Of a stretch of 13,473 nt of DNA, positions 1 through 6,090 are shown piece after piece. The stretch's first letter is position 1. Every line of letters starts with the position of its first letter. Origin of the DNA: Thauera sp. (GTDB taxonomy: Bacteria; Pseudomonadota; Gammaproteobacteria; Burkholderiales; Rhodocyclaceae); the NCBI GenBank assembly GCA_023150215.1, contig JAKLLJ010000060.1:1-13473 (forward strand). The letters are read 5' to 3'. The notes under the pieces were generated by a model. That model was given only the letters and a program-made list of their open reading frames with translations, was not told the origin of the DNA and did no database searches. The position numbers and the translations under genes were made by a program.

Positions 1-174
1 CACCACCAGGTCGGTCCCGGAGAGGGTCTGCGCGAAGCTGGCGCGGGCGTCGTTGCGCAAGCGCTCGACGCCGAGCAGCAGCGCCACCGACAGCGCCACC
101 GCGACCACGGTGAGCGCCACCGACAGGCGCCGGTTGGCGATGCTGCGCAGCGACAGCGCGAAGACCGGGCTCAT
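1..174 (-). CDS. FtsX/MacB-type ABC transporter permease, N-terminal fragment
   Basis: This is the first 58 codons of a permease that continues beyond the left edge. The translation begins MSPVFALSLRSIANRR and runs into a hydrophobic helix (about residues 18-36), then a polar stretch that would open the large periplasmic domain. A short cytoplasmic start of the form 'LSLRSIANRR' followed by one membrane segment is typical of MacB/LolC/FtsX-like permeases. The ATG (172-174) overlaps the stop codon of the upstream ATPase gene as ATGA, which implies translational coupling and a shared complex. By analogy with zrgC of Vibrio and PA4065 of Pseudomonas it would be the membrane part of a Zur-controlled zinc-related transporter. 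The family call rests on the N-terminus and context only. Confidence 0.7.
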   Translation of the reverse strand, partial: MSPVFALSLRSIANRRLSVALTVVAVALSVALLLGVERLRNDARASFAQTLSGTDLVV

Positions 175-1007
175 CGGCCGCCCTCCCCTGCGTTGCCGGC
201 GCGATTGAGCGTGGCGAGGTCGAGCACGCGGTCGAAATGCGCCGCCAGGCGCTGGTCGTGGCTGACGAAAAGCAGCGCTGATCCGGTGGCCGCGCATTCC
301 TCCAGCAACAGGTCGATGAAGGCCTGCTGGCGGTCGGCGTCGAGTGCGGAGGTGGGCTCGTCGGCCACCACCAGGCCGGGACGGCCGATCAGCGCACGCG
401 CGGCGGCGACGCGCTGCTGCTGACCGACCGAGAGTTGTGCGGCGGGGCGTGCGAACAGCGCCGACGCGAGGTCGAGACGGGACGCCTGGCGTGCGACTTC
501 GGCGGCCGGCGTGCCGCCAGCGGCCGCGATGCGCACGCGCCGCTGCGGCGAAAAGCGACAGGCGAGCAGGATGTTGTCGCGCGCCGACAGCCAGGGCAGC
601 AGGTTGAAGAGCTGAAACACGAAGCCGACGTGGTCGGCACGAAAGCGGTCGCGCGCGCCCGCCGACAGTGCGCCGAGTGCCTGCCCGGCGACCTCGACCG
701 TCCCCGACTGCGGCAGCGCCACGCCACCCACCAGCGACAGCAGCGTGGTCTTGCCGCTGCCGCTGGGCCCGCGCAGGAAGACGCGCTCGCCGGCGCCGAT
801 CGTCAGCGCGTCGATGACGAGGCAGTCGGCGACCGCGCCCGGCCAGCGGTAGCGCAGCCCGCAGAGTCGCACGGCCGGCGCGGTCCCGGCGGAGATGGCG
901 CCAGGTCCGGGAGCAGGCGTCGTCGTGGCCCGCGTGGTGGTCGACGTCGTTCTTGCTGCGGTTGTCGGTGTTGCCGTCGCTGCGGTCGCGTGCGCCGATT
1001 GCGGCAT
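171..1007 (-). CDS. ABC transporter ATP-binding protein (LolD/MacB-type, ZrgB-like)
   Basis: A 278-residue ABC ATPase. It has Walker A GPSGSGKT (80-87), Q-loop Q132, signature LSVGQQQR (192-199), Walker B LVVADEP (212-218) and H-loop H250. The sequence around 'FVFQLFNLLPWLSARDN' and 'DEPTSALD' is of the LolD/MacB exporter-like class that pairs with FtsX-type permeases, not the ZnuC class. It sits between a DUF2796 gene and an FtsX-like permease, an order known from Zur-regulated operons (zrgABC, PA4063-PA4065), so a zinc role is inferred from context. The first ~39 residues are an unusual Thr/Ala/Pro-rich tail before the ABC core. I chose ATG 1007; an in-frame GTG at 1019 overlaps the stop of the preceding gene and is a possible coupled start. 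The frame stays open far upstream, but that part is antisense-type sequence and REP repeats. Confidence 0.88.
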   Translation of the reverse strand: MPQSAHATAATATPTTAARTTSTTTRATTTPAPGPGAISAGTAPAVRLCGLRYRWPGAVADCLVIDALTIGAGERVFLRGPSGSGKTTLLSLVGGVALPQSGTVEVAGQALGALSAGARDRFRADHVGFVFQLFNLLPWLSARDNILLACRFSPQRRVRIAAAGGTPAAEVARQASRLDLASALFARPAAQLSVGQQQRVAAARALIGRPGLVVADEPTSALDADRQQAFIDLLLEECAATGSALLFVSHDQRLAAHFDRVLDLATLNRAGNAGEGGR

Positions 1008-1015
1008 TTCGACGC

Positions 1016-1615
1016 TCACAGCGCGAATGCGAACGCGCGCGGGGTCAGCACCGCGGCACCCTGGCCACGCGCCGTCACGTGCTCGACACGCAGTTTGCGC
1101 AGGCGCGGGAATTGTCTGAACGCCCCCACCTCCAGCCGCTCGAGGGCCTGCGGCTGCGCGCATGTAAAGCGCCAGGTGGCGACGACGTCCCCGTGATCCC
1201 CCCCGACGGGCGGGGCATGCGTGTGCCCGGCGTGGGCGGACGCAGGCGCCGGGGTGGGACGTGAAGCCGTCGCGGCGGTGCCCAGCGGCCACGGCGACTC
1301 GATGTCGGTGTCGCCGAGGCGGCACCCGGCTGCGGCTGGCAGCACGAACATCGCCCCTGCGTCGCGCAGACGGCGCCCCGCCTCGACGAGCGCGGCGCGC
1401 TGGACGTCGTTGGCTGGGGCGTGCTCGAAGCCGACCAGGTTGTCGAGCGGCGAGCTCAGCTCGACGACCAACTCCGGGCCCTCCAGCACCACCGCGAGTT
1501 CGGCCACGCCGTGCTCGTGCGCACCATGCGCCGCCTGCGCGCAAACACCCGACGACAGCCCAAGGGCGATGAAAAAGGCAAGCAGGATCAGGGGAAGGCG
1601 AAGGTTGGCGTGCAT
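1016..1615 (-). CDS. DUF2796 (ZrgA-like) periplasmic zinc-associated protein
   Basis: A 199-residue secreted protein. Residues 1-27 form a signal peptide (hydrophobic core LILLAFFIALGL, likely cleavage near AQA-AHG). The mature N-terminus carries the family's His motif HGAHEHG (30-36), and a second His-rich loop, HAGHTHAPPVGGDHGD, lies at about 128-143. The domain then ends in a pattern of conserved strands. DUF2796/ZrgA proteins head operons with an ABC ATPase and FtsX-like permease that are induced by Zur under zinc limitation; the His clusters fit metal binding. The biochemical role of the family is not firmly settled. The ATG at 1615 is the only start placed just before the signal peptide; no good Shine-Dalgarno is visible. 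The stop abuts the ATPase start, so the three genes form one operon. Confidence 0.85.
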   Translation of the reverse strand: MHANLRLPLILLAFFIALGLSSGVCAQAAHGAHEHGVAELAVVLEGPELVVELSSPLDNLVGFEHAPANDVQRAALVEAGRRLRDAGAMFVLPAAAGCRLGDTDIESPWPLGTAATASRPTPAPASAHAGHTHAPPVGGDHGDVVATWRFTCAQPQALERLEVGAFRQFPRLRKLRVEHVTARGQGAAVLTPRAFAFAL

Positions 1616-1738
1616 GATTTGTGGAGGCGTGGAGTGCGGGGTTCGACGGGGATTGGAGTGCATGCTTCGACGAGGCATTGAAAAGTGGATCAGCGTCGCG
1701 GTACGACGCGGGGATGCGAACACGCAACCTTCGTCCCG

Positions 1739-1887
1739 GTAGGAGCGCCGGAAGGCGCGAACCGGCCGCCGCAACCGGCGATGGCCGCCGGTGAGTGCGG
1801 GACCGCCGGGTTCGCGGCTGCCGCCGCTCCTACGGCGCAACCAAGCCAGCACCGCCGTCTCCTGTAGGAGCGCCGGAAGGCGCGAAC
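1739..1887. repeat. REP cluster 1 (three 24-bp palindromic elements)
   Basis: Three copies of a 24-bp REP-like element, GTAGGAGCG...GCGAAC, at 1739-1762 (+), 1810-1833 (-) and 1864-1887 (+). The outer two have stem GCGCC/GGCGC with loop GGAA; the middle one has stem GCGGC/GCCGC with loop GGCA. Orientation alternates and the gaps are 47 and 30 bp. The cluster lies between the DUF2796 gene and the candidate Zur operator. Confidence 0.92.
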
Positions 1888-1942
1888 CGGCCGCCGGTGG
1901 GGGCTGGAGCGCCGCGCGCCATGCCACCACCGTGCACATCTA

Positions 1943-1959
1943 ATGCTACAATGTTGCAT
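1943..1959. promoter_or_regulatory. Candidate Zur operator
   Basis: ATGCTACAATGTTGCAT is a 17-bp near-perfect palindrome: every symmetric pair matches except one, around a single central base. It fits the general Zur box of betaproteobacteria (aTGTTATAaTATAACAt type) at 11-12 of 17 positions by eye, with the TG...CA ends and the A/T centre kept. It lies 58 bp upstream of zur and in the divergent region of two zinc operons, so autoregulation of zur-znu is the simplest reading. Whether it also governs the DUF2796 operon, whose start is 328 bp away across three REPs, is uncertain. Assignment is by pattern and context only. Confidence 0.5.
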
Positions 1960-2017
1960 CAAATCTCCGTCTCCCGCCAGCCTGCGTTATGCCGGCCAGC
2001 ACAGCACAAGCCCAGAC

Positions 2018-2482
2018 ATGCCCCTCCATGCTCCCGCCGCCACGACCGCCGCGTCTGCCCGCGAACTGATCGCCGCACAGGGTGGCCGGGTCACGCGCAC
2101 GCGGGTCGCGGTCATCGAAGCCCTGCAGCGCTCGGCGCACCCGCTGTCGCACGACGAGCTGGGCGCCGTGCTCGACGGCGCCGACATCGCCCACGATCGG
2201 GTCACTCTTTACCGCGCACTCGACTGGCTGGTCGAGCAGGGCATCGCACAGCGCATTGCCGGCGGCGAGCGCGCCTGGCGCTTCGAGATCCGTCGCGGTG
2301 ACGATCACCGCCACGCCCATTTCCACTGCGAGCGCTGCGGCCAGATCGTGTGCCTGGAGGACGTTCCGACCGCATCGGCCCCCCACCTGCCCGCCGGCTT
2401 CGAACTGGAGCGCGCCGAACTCGTGCTGCACGGCGCCTGCGCCGATTGCGGCCGCGCCGCTGCGAAGGGGAGCGCGCGATGA
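2018..2482 (+). CDS. zur: Zur, zinc-responsive Fur-family repressor
   Basis: A 154-residue Fur-family regulator. The N-terminal winged-helix domain (about 13-92) contains the recognition region RVTLYRALDWLVEQG (61-75). The C-terminal metal domain follows, with HRHAHFHC (97-104) and two Cys pairs, C104/C107 (CERC) and C141/C144 (CADC), that form the structural zinc site of the family. When zinc-loaded, Zur represses zinc-uptake genes; the adjacent znu genes make Zur far more likely than Fur, PerR or Mur. The ATG at 2018 gives the usual length. An earlier open frame begins at 1943 inside the operator palindrome and is rejected. The stop overlaps the next start (ATGA at 2479-2482), so zur is the first gene of the rightward operon. 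Confidence 0.92.
   Translation: MPLHAPAATTAASARELIAAQGGRVTRTRVAVIEALQRSAHPLSHDELGAVLDGADIAHDRVTLYRALDWLVEQGIAQRIAGGERAWRFEIRRGDDHRHAHFHCERCGQIVCLEDVPTASAPHLPAGFELERAELVLHGACADCGRAAAKGSAR
2465..2472 (+). promoter_or_regulatory. Shine-Dalgarno that supports the 2479 start
   Basis: AAGGGGAG lies 6 nt before the ATG at 2479, inside the last codons of zur. It is the best ribosome-binding site in the rightward zinc operon and is the main reason to treat the short membrane-protein frame that follows as a real gene. Confidence 0.55.
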
Positions 2483-2763
2483 AGCCCGCCGCCGCGACCT
2501 CTTACCGGCCGCACGGCGATCGCACGCCTCACCCGCGGCAGGACGGCCTCGGGAACGCACCGAGCGCAGGGTCGTCCGGCACCGTGCCGACGGCGTTGGA
2601 CCGCCCGCCGCCGCCCGCCGCCGCGCGCACGGACGCGGACGGCGCACCGATGCGCCTCGTGCCCGCGCGTAGCCTGCTCGGCGCCGGTCTCCCTGCCCGC
2701 CTGGCGCTGGTCGCGCTCGCGCTCGCGCTGCTGTGGCTGACCGTGTCGTGGGCGCTGCGCTGA
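2479..2763 (+). CDS. Small C-terminally anchored membrane protein, unknown function
   Basis: A 94-residue frame not assigned to any known family. Residues 1-57 are polar, Pro/Ala/Arg/Gly-rich and probably disordered, with several His (H12, H18). Residues 73-93 form one hydrophobic helix (ARLALVALALALLWLTVSWA) that ends one residue before the C-terminus, giving a tail-anchored or single-pass topology. The gene overlaps the zur stop by 4 bp (ATGA), has a strong Shine-Dalgarno, and stops 1 bp before the znuC start. Such tight packing argues for a real, coupled gene. A role with the zinc importer is inferred from position alone. A shorter start at M58 would leave just the membrane helix and a short leader. 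Confidence 0.6.
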   Translation: MKPAAATSYRPHGDRTPHPRQDGLGNAPSAGSSGTVPTALDRPPPPAAARTDADGAPMRLVPARSLLGAGLPARLALVALALALLWLTVSWALR

Positions 2764-2764
2764 C

Positions 2765-3655
2765 ATGAACGACGCCGTCCTGCCCATGATCCACCTCGAC
2801 AACCTCACGCTGGGCTACGACCGCCACCCGGCGGTGCACCACCTGTCGGCCGAGATCCCCGCCGGCGCGCTGGTGGCGGTGGTCGGCCCCAACGGCGCGG
2901 GCAAGTCCACGCTGCTCAAGGGCCTTGCCGGCGAGTTGCGTCCGATCGGCGGGCGCATCGTGCTGTCCGGACTGCCCCCGAGCGGGCTGGCCTACCTGCC
3001 GCAGCGCGGCGAGATCGACCACAGCTTCCCGGTGTCGGTGTTCGACGTGGTGGCGATGGGCCTGTGGCACGAGATCGGCGCCTTCGGCGGCCTGTCGCGC
3101 GACCAGCGTGCCCGCGTGCGCGCGGCGCTCGATGCGGTGGGCATGGCGGGATTCGAGTCGCGCCCGATCGGCTCGCTGTCGGGCGGGCAGCTGCAGCGCG
3201 CACGCTTCGCCCGCCTGATGCTGCAGGATGCGCCGCTGATCCTGCTCGACGAGCCCTTTGCCGCGATCGACAGCCGCACGGTGGAAGACCTGATACGCCT
3301 GATCCTGGCCTGGCACGCCGAGGGCCGCACCATTCTCACCGTGGTGCACGACCTCGACCAGGTGCGCCGCCACTTCCCGACCGCGCTGCTGCTATCGCGC
3401 GAACCGGTCGCCTTCGGCCCCACCGTCGAGGTGCTGACGCCCGAACGCCTGGCGCGCGCGCGCAAGCTGTCCGAAGCCTTCGACGAGCACGCCCCCGAAT
3501 GCCACATCGAAGCGCTGCCGGCCGTGGAGATCGCCGCCGCAGCCGCGCTGCATGCGCACGCGCATGGTGATGGGCGCACCGTGGCGCCGCCCCTCCACGC
3601 AGGCGCCGACGCCCATGGCCACCCGCGCCCCCGCCGGGGCCACCTCCAACACTGA
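2765..3655 (+). CDS. znuC: ZnuC-like zinc ABC transporter ATPase with His-rich tail
   Basis: A 296-residue ATPase of the metal (Zn/Mn) importer class. It has Walker A GPNGAGKST (41-49), Q-loop Q80, signature LSGGQ (138-142), Walker B LILLDEP (158-164) and H-loop H195. It would power zinc uptake through ZnuB with zinc delivered by ZnuA. The protein is longer than typical ZnuC (about 250 residues) because of a C-terminal extension from ~240 that is rich in His (H242, H247, H263, H265, H267, H278, H284, H286, H293, H296). E. coli ZnuC also has a His-containing C-terminus, so zinc sensing or buffering is possible. The start lies 1 bp after the previous stop, so translation is probably coupled. 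Naming it AztA would be equally defensible. Confidence 0.9.
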   Translation: MNDAVLPMIHLDNLTLGYDRHPAVHHLSAEIPAGALVAVVGPNGAGKSTLLKGLAGELRPIGGRIVLSGLPPSGLAYLPQRGEIDHSFPVSVFDVVAMGLWHEIGAFGGLSRDQRARVRAALDAVGMAGFESRPIGSLSGGQLQRARFARLMLQDAPLILLDEPFAAIDSRTVEDLIRLILAWHAEGRTILTVVHDLDQVRRHFPTALLLSREPVAFGPTVEVLTPERLARARKLSEAFDEHAPECHIEALPAVEIAAAAALHAHAHGDGRTVAPPLHAGADAHGHPRPRRGHLQH

Positions 3656-3694
3656 TCCGCGGCCTGACGCACGCTGCCACTCACCCTGCCCCAC

Positions 3695-4561
3695 GTGACC
3701 GACTTCCTGATCTCTCCCTTCACCGAATTCGCCTTCATGCGCCGCGCCCTCGCCGGCTGCCTGGCGCTGGCGCTCGGCGCCACGCCGGTGGGGGTGTTCC
3801 TGCTGCTGCGCCGCATGAGCCTGATGGGCGATGCGATGAGTCACGCCATCCTGCCGGGCGCCGCGCTCGGCTACCTCGCCTTCGGGCTGTCGCTTGGGGC
3901 GATGACGGTGGGCGGCATCGTCGCCGGCCTGGTGGTGGTGTTCGCCGCCGGCCTGGTGACGCGCGCCTCGGTGCTCAAGGAAGACGCCAGCCTCGCCGCC
4001 TTCTACCTGGTGTCGCTCGCCGCCGGGGTGATGATCGTGTCGCTGCGTGGGCGCAACCTCGACCTGCTGCACGTGCTGTTCGGCTCGGTGCTGGCGCTCG
4101 ACGACGCCTCGCTGCTGCTGATCGCGAGCATCGCCAGCGTGACCCTGGTGTGCCTCGCAGTGCTGTTCCGCGCGCTCGTGATGGAGTGCTTCGACCCTGC
4201 CTTCCTGCGCGGCGTGAGCCGCTGGTCGCCGGTGGCGCACTACGGCTTCCTGATGCTGGTGGTGATCAACCTGGTGAGCGGCTTTCATGCCCTGGGCACG
4301 CTGATGGCGGTGGGCATCATGATCCTGCCTTCGGCCGCCGCCCGCCTGTGGGCAAAGGGGCTGCCGATGCTGCTGCTGCTCGCGGTGCTGTTCGCCTTCG
4401 GCAGCGGCGCGGCGGGGCTGTTGCTGTCCTTCCACGCCGACGTGCCGGCCGGCCCGGCGATCGTGCTGGTGTGCGGTGTGGTGTATTTCGTCTCGCTGCT
4501 GGCCGCGCCGGGCGGGGTGCTCGCCGGGCGGCTCCCGGTGCGGCGGCACCTGGAGTCGTGA
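3695..4561 (+). CDS. znuB: ZnuB-like zinc ABC transporter permease
   Basis: A 288-residue integral membrane protein of the ABC-3 family (ZnuB/MntB/TroC). It is hydrophobic throughout, with about eight to nine membrane segments. It has the family's N-terminal 'FAFMRRALAG' and the conserved stretch 'LLLRRMSLMGDAMSHAILPGAA' near residues 37-58, followed by the later 'LGTLMAVGIMILPSAAARLW'. I use the GTG at 3695 because the residues before M15 (FLISPFTEFAF) are normal for this family; ATG 3737 would cut into the first helix. No clear ribosome-binding site is visible. It lies 39 bp after znuC in the same operon. The metal is taken as zinc from the Zur context; manganese transporters share this fold. 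Confidence 0.9.
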   Translation: MTDFLISPFTEFAFMRRALAGCLALALGATPVGVFLLLRRMSLMGDAMSHAILPGAALGYLAFGLSLGAMTVGGIVAGLVVVFAAGLVTRASVLKEDASLAAFYLVSLAAGVMIVSLRGRNLDLLHVLFGSVLALDDASLLLIASIASVTLVCLAVLFRALVMECFDPAFLRGVSRWSPVAHYGFLMLVVINLVSGFHALGTLMAVGIMILPSAAARLWAKGLPMLLLLAVLFAFGSGAAGLLLSFHADVPAGPAIVLVCGVVYFVSLLAAPGGVLAGRLPVRRHLES

Positions 4562-4588
4562 GCCGCGATGCCGCCCGACGCCCCTCCT

Positions 4589-4803
4589 GTAGGAGCGCCG
4601 GAAGGCGCGAACAAGGCGCGAACAAGGCGATCGGCAAGCGACGGGCCTGGCGGCGAGCTCCGGTGTGTTCGCGCCTTCCGGCGCTCCTACAGAACCACCG
4701 CGGCCGAATCGGTAGGAGCGGCGGCAGCCGCGAACCGGGCCGCGCAGCAAGCGACGCAGGTGACGACGACCGATGCCGCGTTCGCGCCTTCCGGCGCTCC
4801 TGC
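4589..4803. repeat. REP cluster 2 (four elements)
   Basis: REP-like elements lie at 4589-4612 (+), 4667-4690 (-), 4712-4735 (+) and 4780-4803 (-). Stems are GCGCC/GGCGC except the third, which is GCGGC/GCCGC; the last ends in TGC where the others end in TAC. Gaps are 54, 21 and 44 bp. The 4-nt loops are GGAA or GGCA. They sit inside the znu transcription unit, between the permease and binding-protein genes, where REP hairpins commonly affect mRNA stability and relative expression. Confidence 0.92.
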
Positions 4804-4813
4804 AGCAGCGGCC

Positions 4814-4945
4814 GATGATGGGGCGCGATACGGCCGGGAAACGGCCGATGGCGGGTTGCCGTACGGCCGGGAAGCGGCTGATGACGGGGCGCGGTGCGGC
4901 CGGGAAGCGGTCGATGACGGGGCGCGACGTGGCCGTGCGGCGTGA
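4814..4945 (+). repeat. Four tandem copies of a 33-bp repeat
   Basis: Consecutive 33-bp units at 4814-4846, 4847-4879, 4880-4912 and 4913-4945. Each begins GATG and contains a core close to CGGCCGGGAAGCGG; the fourth copy is the most diverged. The core CGGCCGGGAARCGG is partly palindromic. The array ends 39 bp before the znuA ATG at 4985. Read as codons the unit is 11 residues (DDGARxGREA-like), but there is no supporting start signal or family, so I treat it as noncoding. Confidence 0.85.
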
Positions 4946-4984
4946 ATGCAGTTTGTCTTTTTCTTCAACCTGGATCCGACGACG

Positions 4985-5944
4985 ATGAATCCTTCCTCCT
5001 TCCGTTTGCAGCGCCTGCGCCTCGTCGCGGCCTGCGCTGCGCTGCTGGTGGGTACCAGCGCTCACGCGCAGGTGCTCGAAGTGGCGACCAGTTTCAGTAT
5101 CCTCGGTGACCTCGTGACCCAGGTCGGCGGCGAGCGCGTCAAGGTGCGCACCCTGGTCGGCCCCGACGAGGATGCGCATGCCTTCCAGCCGCGCCCTTCG
5201 GACGCGCGCGAGATCGGCAAGGCGGCGCTGGTGGTGGTCAATGGCCTCGGCTTCGACGACTGGATGGCGCGGCTGGCGCGCGCAGGCGGCTTCAAGGGCA
5301 CCATGGTGGTCGCGAGCGAGGGCATTTCGACGCTGGCGATGGCACGCGACGACGACCACGGGCACGACCACGGCCATGCTCGCGGCAAGGCCGGGGACGC
5401 GGGCAAGGCAGTCGACCCGCATGCGTGGCAGGACGTGACGAACGTGCGCCGCTACGTCGCCAACATCACCGCCGCGCTCGCCAAGGCCGACCCCGAGGGT
5501 GCCGGCATCTACCAGGCCAACGCCGAGCGCTACGACGGCGAGCTGAAGGCGCTCGATGCCGGAATCCGTGCCGCCTTCGCCGCACTGCCGAGCGAACGGC
5601 GCAAGGTGGTGAGCTCGCACGACGCCTTCGGCTATTTCGGCCGCGCCTACGACATCCGCTTCCTGTCCCCGGTCGGGGTGGCGAACAACGCCGAGCCGAC
5701 CGCGCAGGGCGTCGCGCGCCTGATCCGCCAGTTGAAGGCAGAAAAGGTGCCGGCTGTGTTCATCGAGAACGTCGCCGATCCGCGCCTGATCGAGCGCATC
5801 CGCAGCGAAAGCGGCGCGCAGATCGGCGGTACGCTGTATTCGGACGCGCTCTCGAAGGCGAACGGCGCGGCGCCCACCTACGTGCAGATGATGCGCACCA
5901 ACCTGTCGACCTTGACGACGGCGCTCACGGCATCGGCGCGCTGA
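4985..5944 (+). CDS. znuA: ZnuA-like periplasmic zinc-binding protein
   Basis: A 319-residue cluster A-I solute-binding protein (ZnuA/AztC/TroA family). Residues 1-28 are a signal peptide ending AHA-Q. Probable metal ligands are H65 (DEDAHAFQP), H146 (DPHAWQD), H212 (SSHDAFGYF) and D287 (YSDAL). A His/Asp-rich flexible loop, DDDHGHDHGHARGK (122-135), sits where zinc-specific members carry one, favouring zinc over manganese. The opening 'VATSFSILGDLVTQVGGERV' and 'VNGLGFDDWM' resemble AztC closely. It captures zinc in the periplasm for ZnuBC. I chose ATG 4985 because it gives a clean signal peptide; an in-frame ATG at 4946 adds 13 residues before it. It is 423 bp from znuB and may have its own promoter. 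Confidence 0.92.
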   Translation: MNPSSFRLQRLRLVAACAALLVGTSAHAQVLEVATSFSILGDLVTQVGGERVKVRTLVGPDEDAHAFQPRPSDAREIGKAALVVVNGLGFDDWMARLARAGGFKGTMVVASEGISTLAMARDDDHGHDHGHARGKAGDAGKAVDPHAWQDVTNVRRYVANITAALAKADPEGAGIYQANAERYDGELKALDAGIRAAFAALPSERRKVVSSHDAFGYFGRAYDIRFLSPVGVANNAEPTAQGVARLIRQLKAEKVPAVFIENVADPRLIERIRSESGAQIGGTLYSDALSKANGAAPTYVQMMRTNLSTLTTALTASAR

Positions 5945-5990
5945 ACCCACGCCGTTGCCCGCCTGCACGGCCCGGGCATCGAACCGCAGC

Positions 5991-6064
5991 GTTCGCGGCT
6001 GCCGCCGCTCCTACATGAACCCGCGCGCTTCCCGTCTCTTGTAGGAGCGCCGGCAGGCGCGAAC
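5991..6064. repeat. REP cluster 3 (two elements)
   Basis: Two inverted REP-like elements, 5991-6014 (-; stem GCGGC/GCCGC, loop GGCA) and 6041-6064 (+; stem GCGCC/GGCGC, loop GGCA), 26 bp apart. They lie downstream of znuA and run up to the decayed 3' end of the LysE-type remnant. No separate terminator is visible after znuA, so these hairpins may serve as its transcript end. Confidence 0.9.
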
Positions 6065-6090
6065 GCGGCGTGCGGGCGGCGTGGTGACGT

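Larger units (their letters stand above)
1616..2017. other. Divergent intergenic region between the two zinc operons
   Basis: A 402-bp gene-free stretch between the DUF2796 operon (leftward) and zur (rightward). From left to right it holds a small perfect inverted repeat GCGTCG-cggta-CGACGC (1693-1709), three REP-like palindromes (1739-1887), and the candidate Zur operator (1943-1959) about 58 bp before the zur start. TACAAT (1947-1952), inside the operator, resembles a rightward -10 box, but no matching -35 is evident. No leftward promoter could be assigned with confidence. Open frames entering this region from both genes are read-through of repeats and not coding. Confidence 0.7.
4562..4984. 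other. Repeat-filled gap between znuB and znuA
   Basis: A 423-bp stretch without a credible gene. It contains four REP-like palindromes (4589-4803), an 11-bp direct duplication AAGGCGCGAAC (4602-4612 and 4613-4623), four 33-bp tandem repeats (4814-4945), and a short A/T-richer leader with a T-rich run (about 4949-4965) before znuA. No second Zur-like palindrome was found here. Frames run open through it on both strands because the 33-bp period is a multiple of three, but their translation is repetitive and family-less. Confidence 0.75.

Noticed and set aside
435..1196. 253-codon plus-strand frame opposite the ATPase and DUF2796 genes
   Set aside because: Antisense shadow with Arg-rich low-complexity translation, while the minus strand carries complete ABC motifs.
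1616..1939. Upstream extension of the DUF2796 frame
   Set aside because: It translates REP palindromes and would bury the signal peptide more than 100 residues inside the protein.
1946..3373. 475-codon minus-strand frame opposite zur and znuC
   Set aside because: Shadow of well-supported plus-strand genes; no domain, and it crosses the zur operator region.
4568..4945. Plus-strand frame over the REP and 33-bp repeats between znuB and znuA
   Set aside because: Open only because the repeat period is a multiple of three; no ribosome-binding site and no family.
2765..5944. Manganese instead of zinc as substrate of the importer
   Set aside because: The His-rich loop in the binding protein, the His tail on the ATPase and the zur/DUF2796 context all favour zinc, although the folds alone would not decide.
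3392..5968. Open frame of 858 codons on the minus strand opposite znuC-znuB-znuA
   Set aside because: It mirrors high-GC codon bias of the plus-strand genes, crosses REP and tandem repeats, and its translation is Arg/His/Gln-rich with no recognisable domain.
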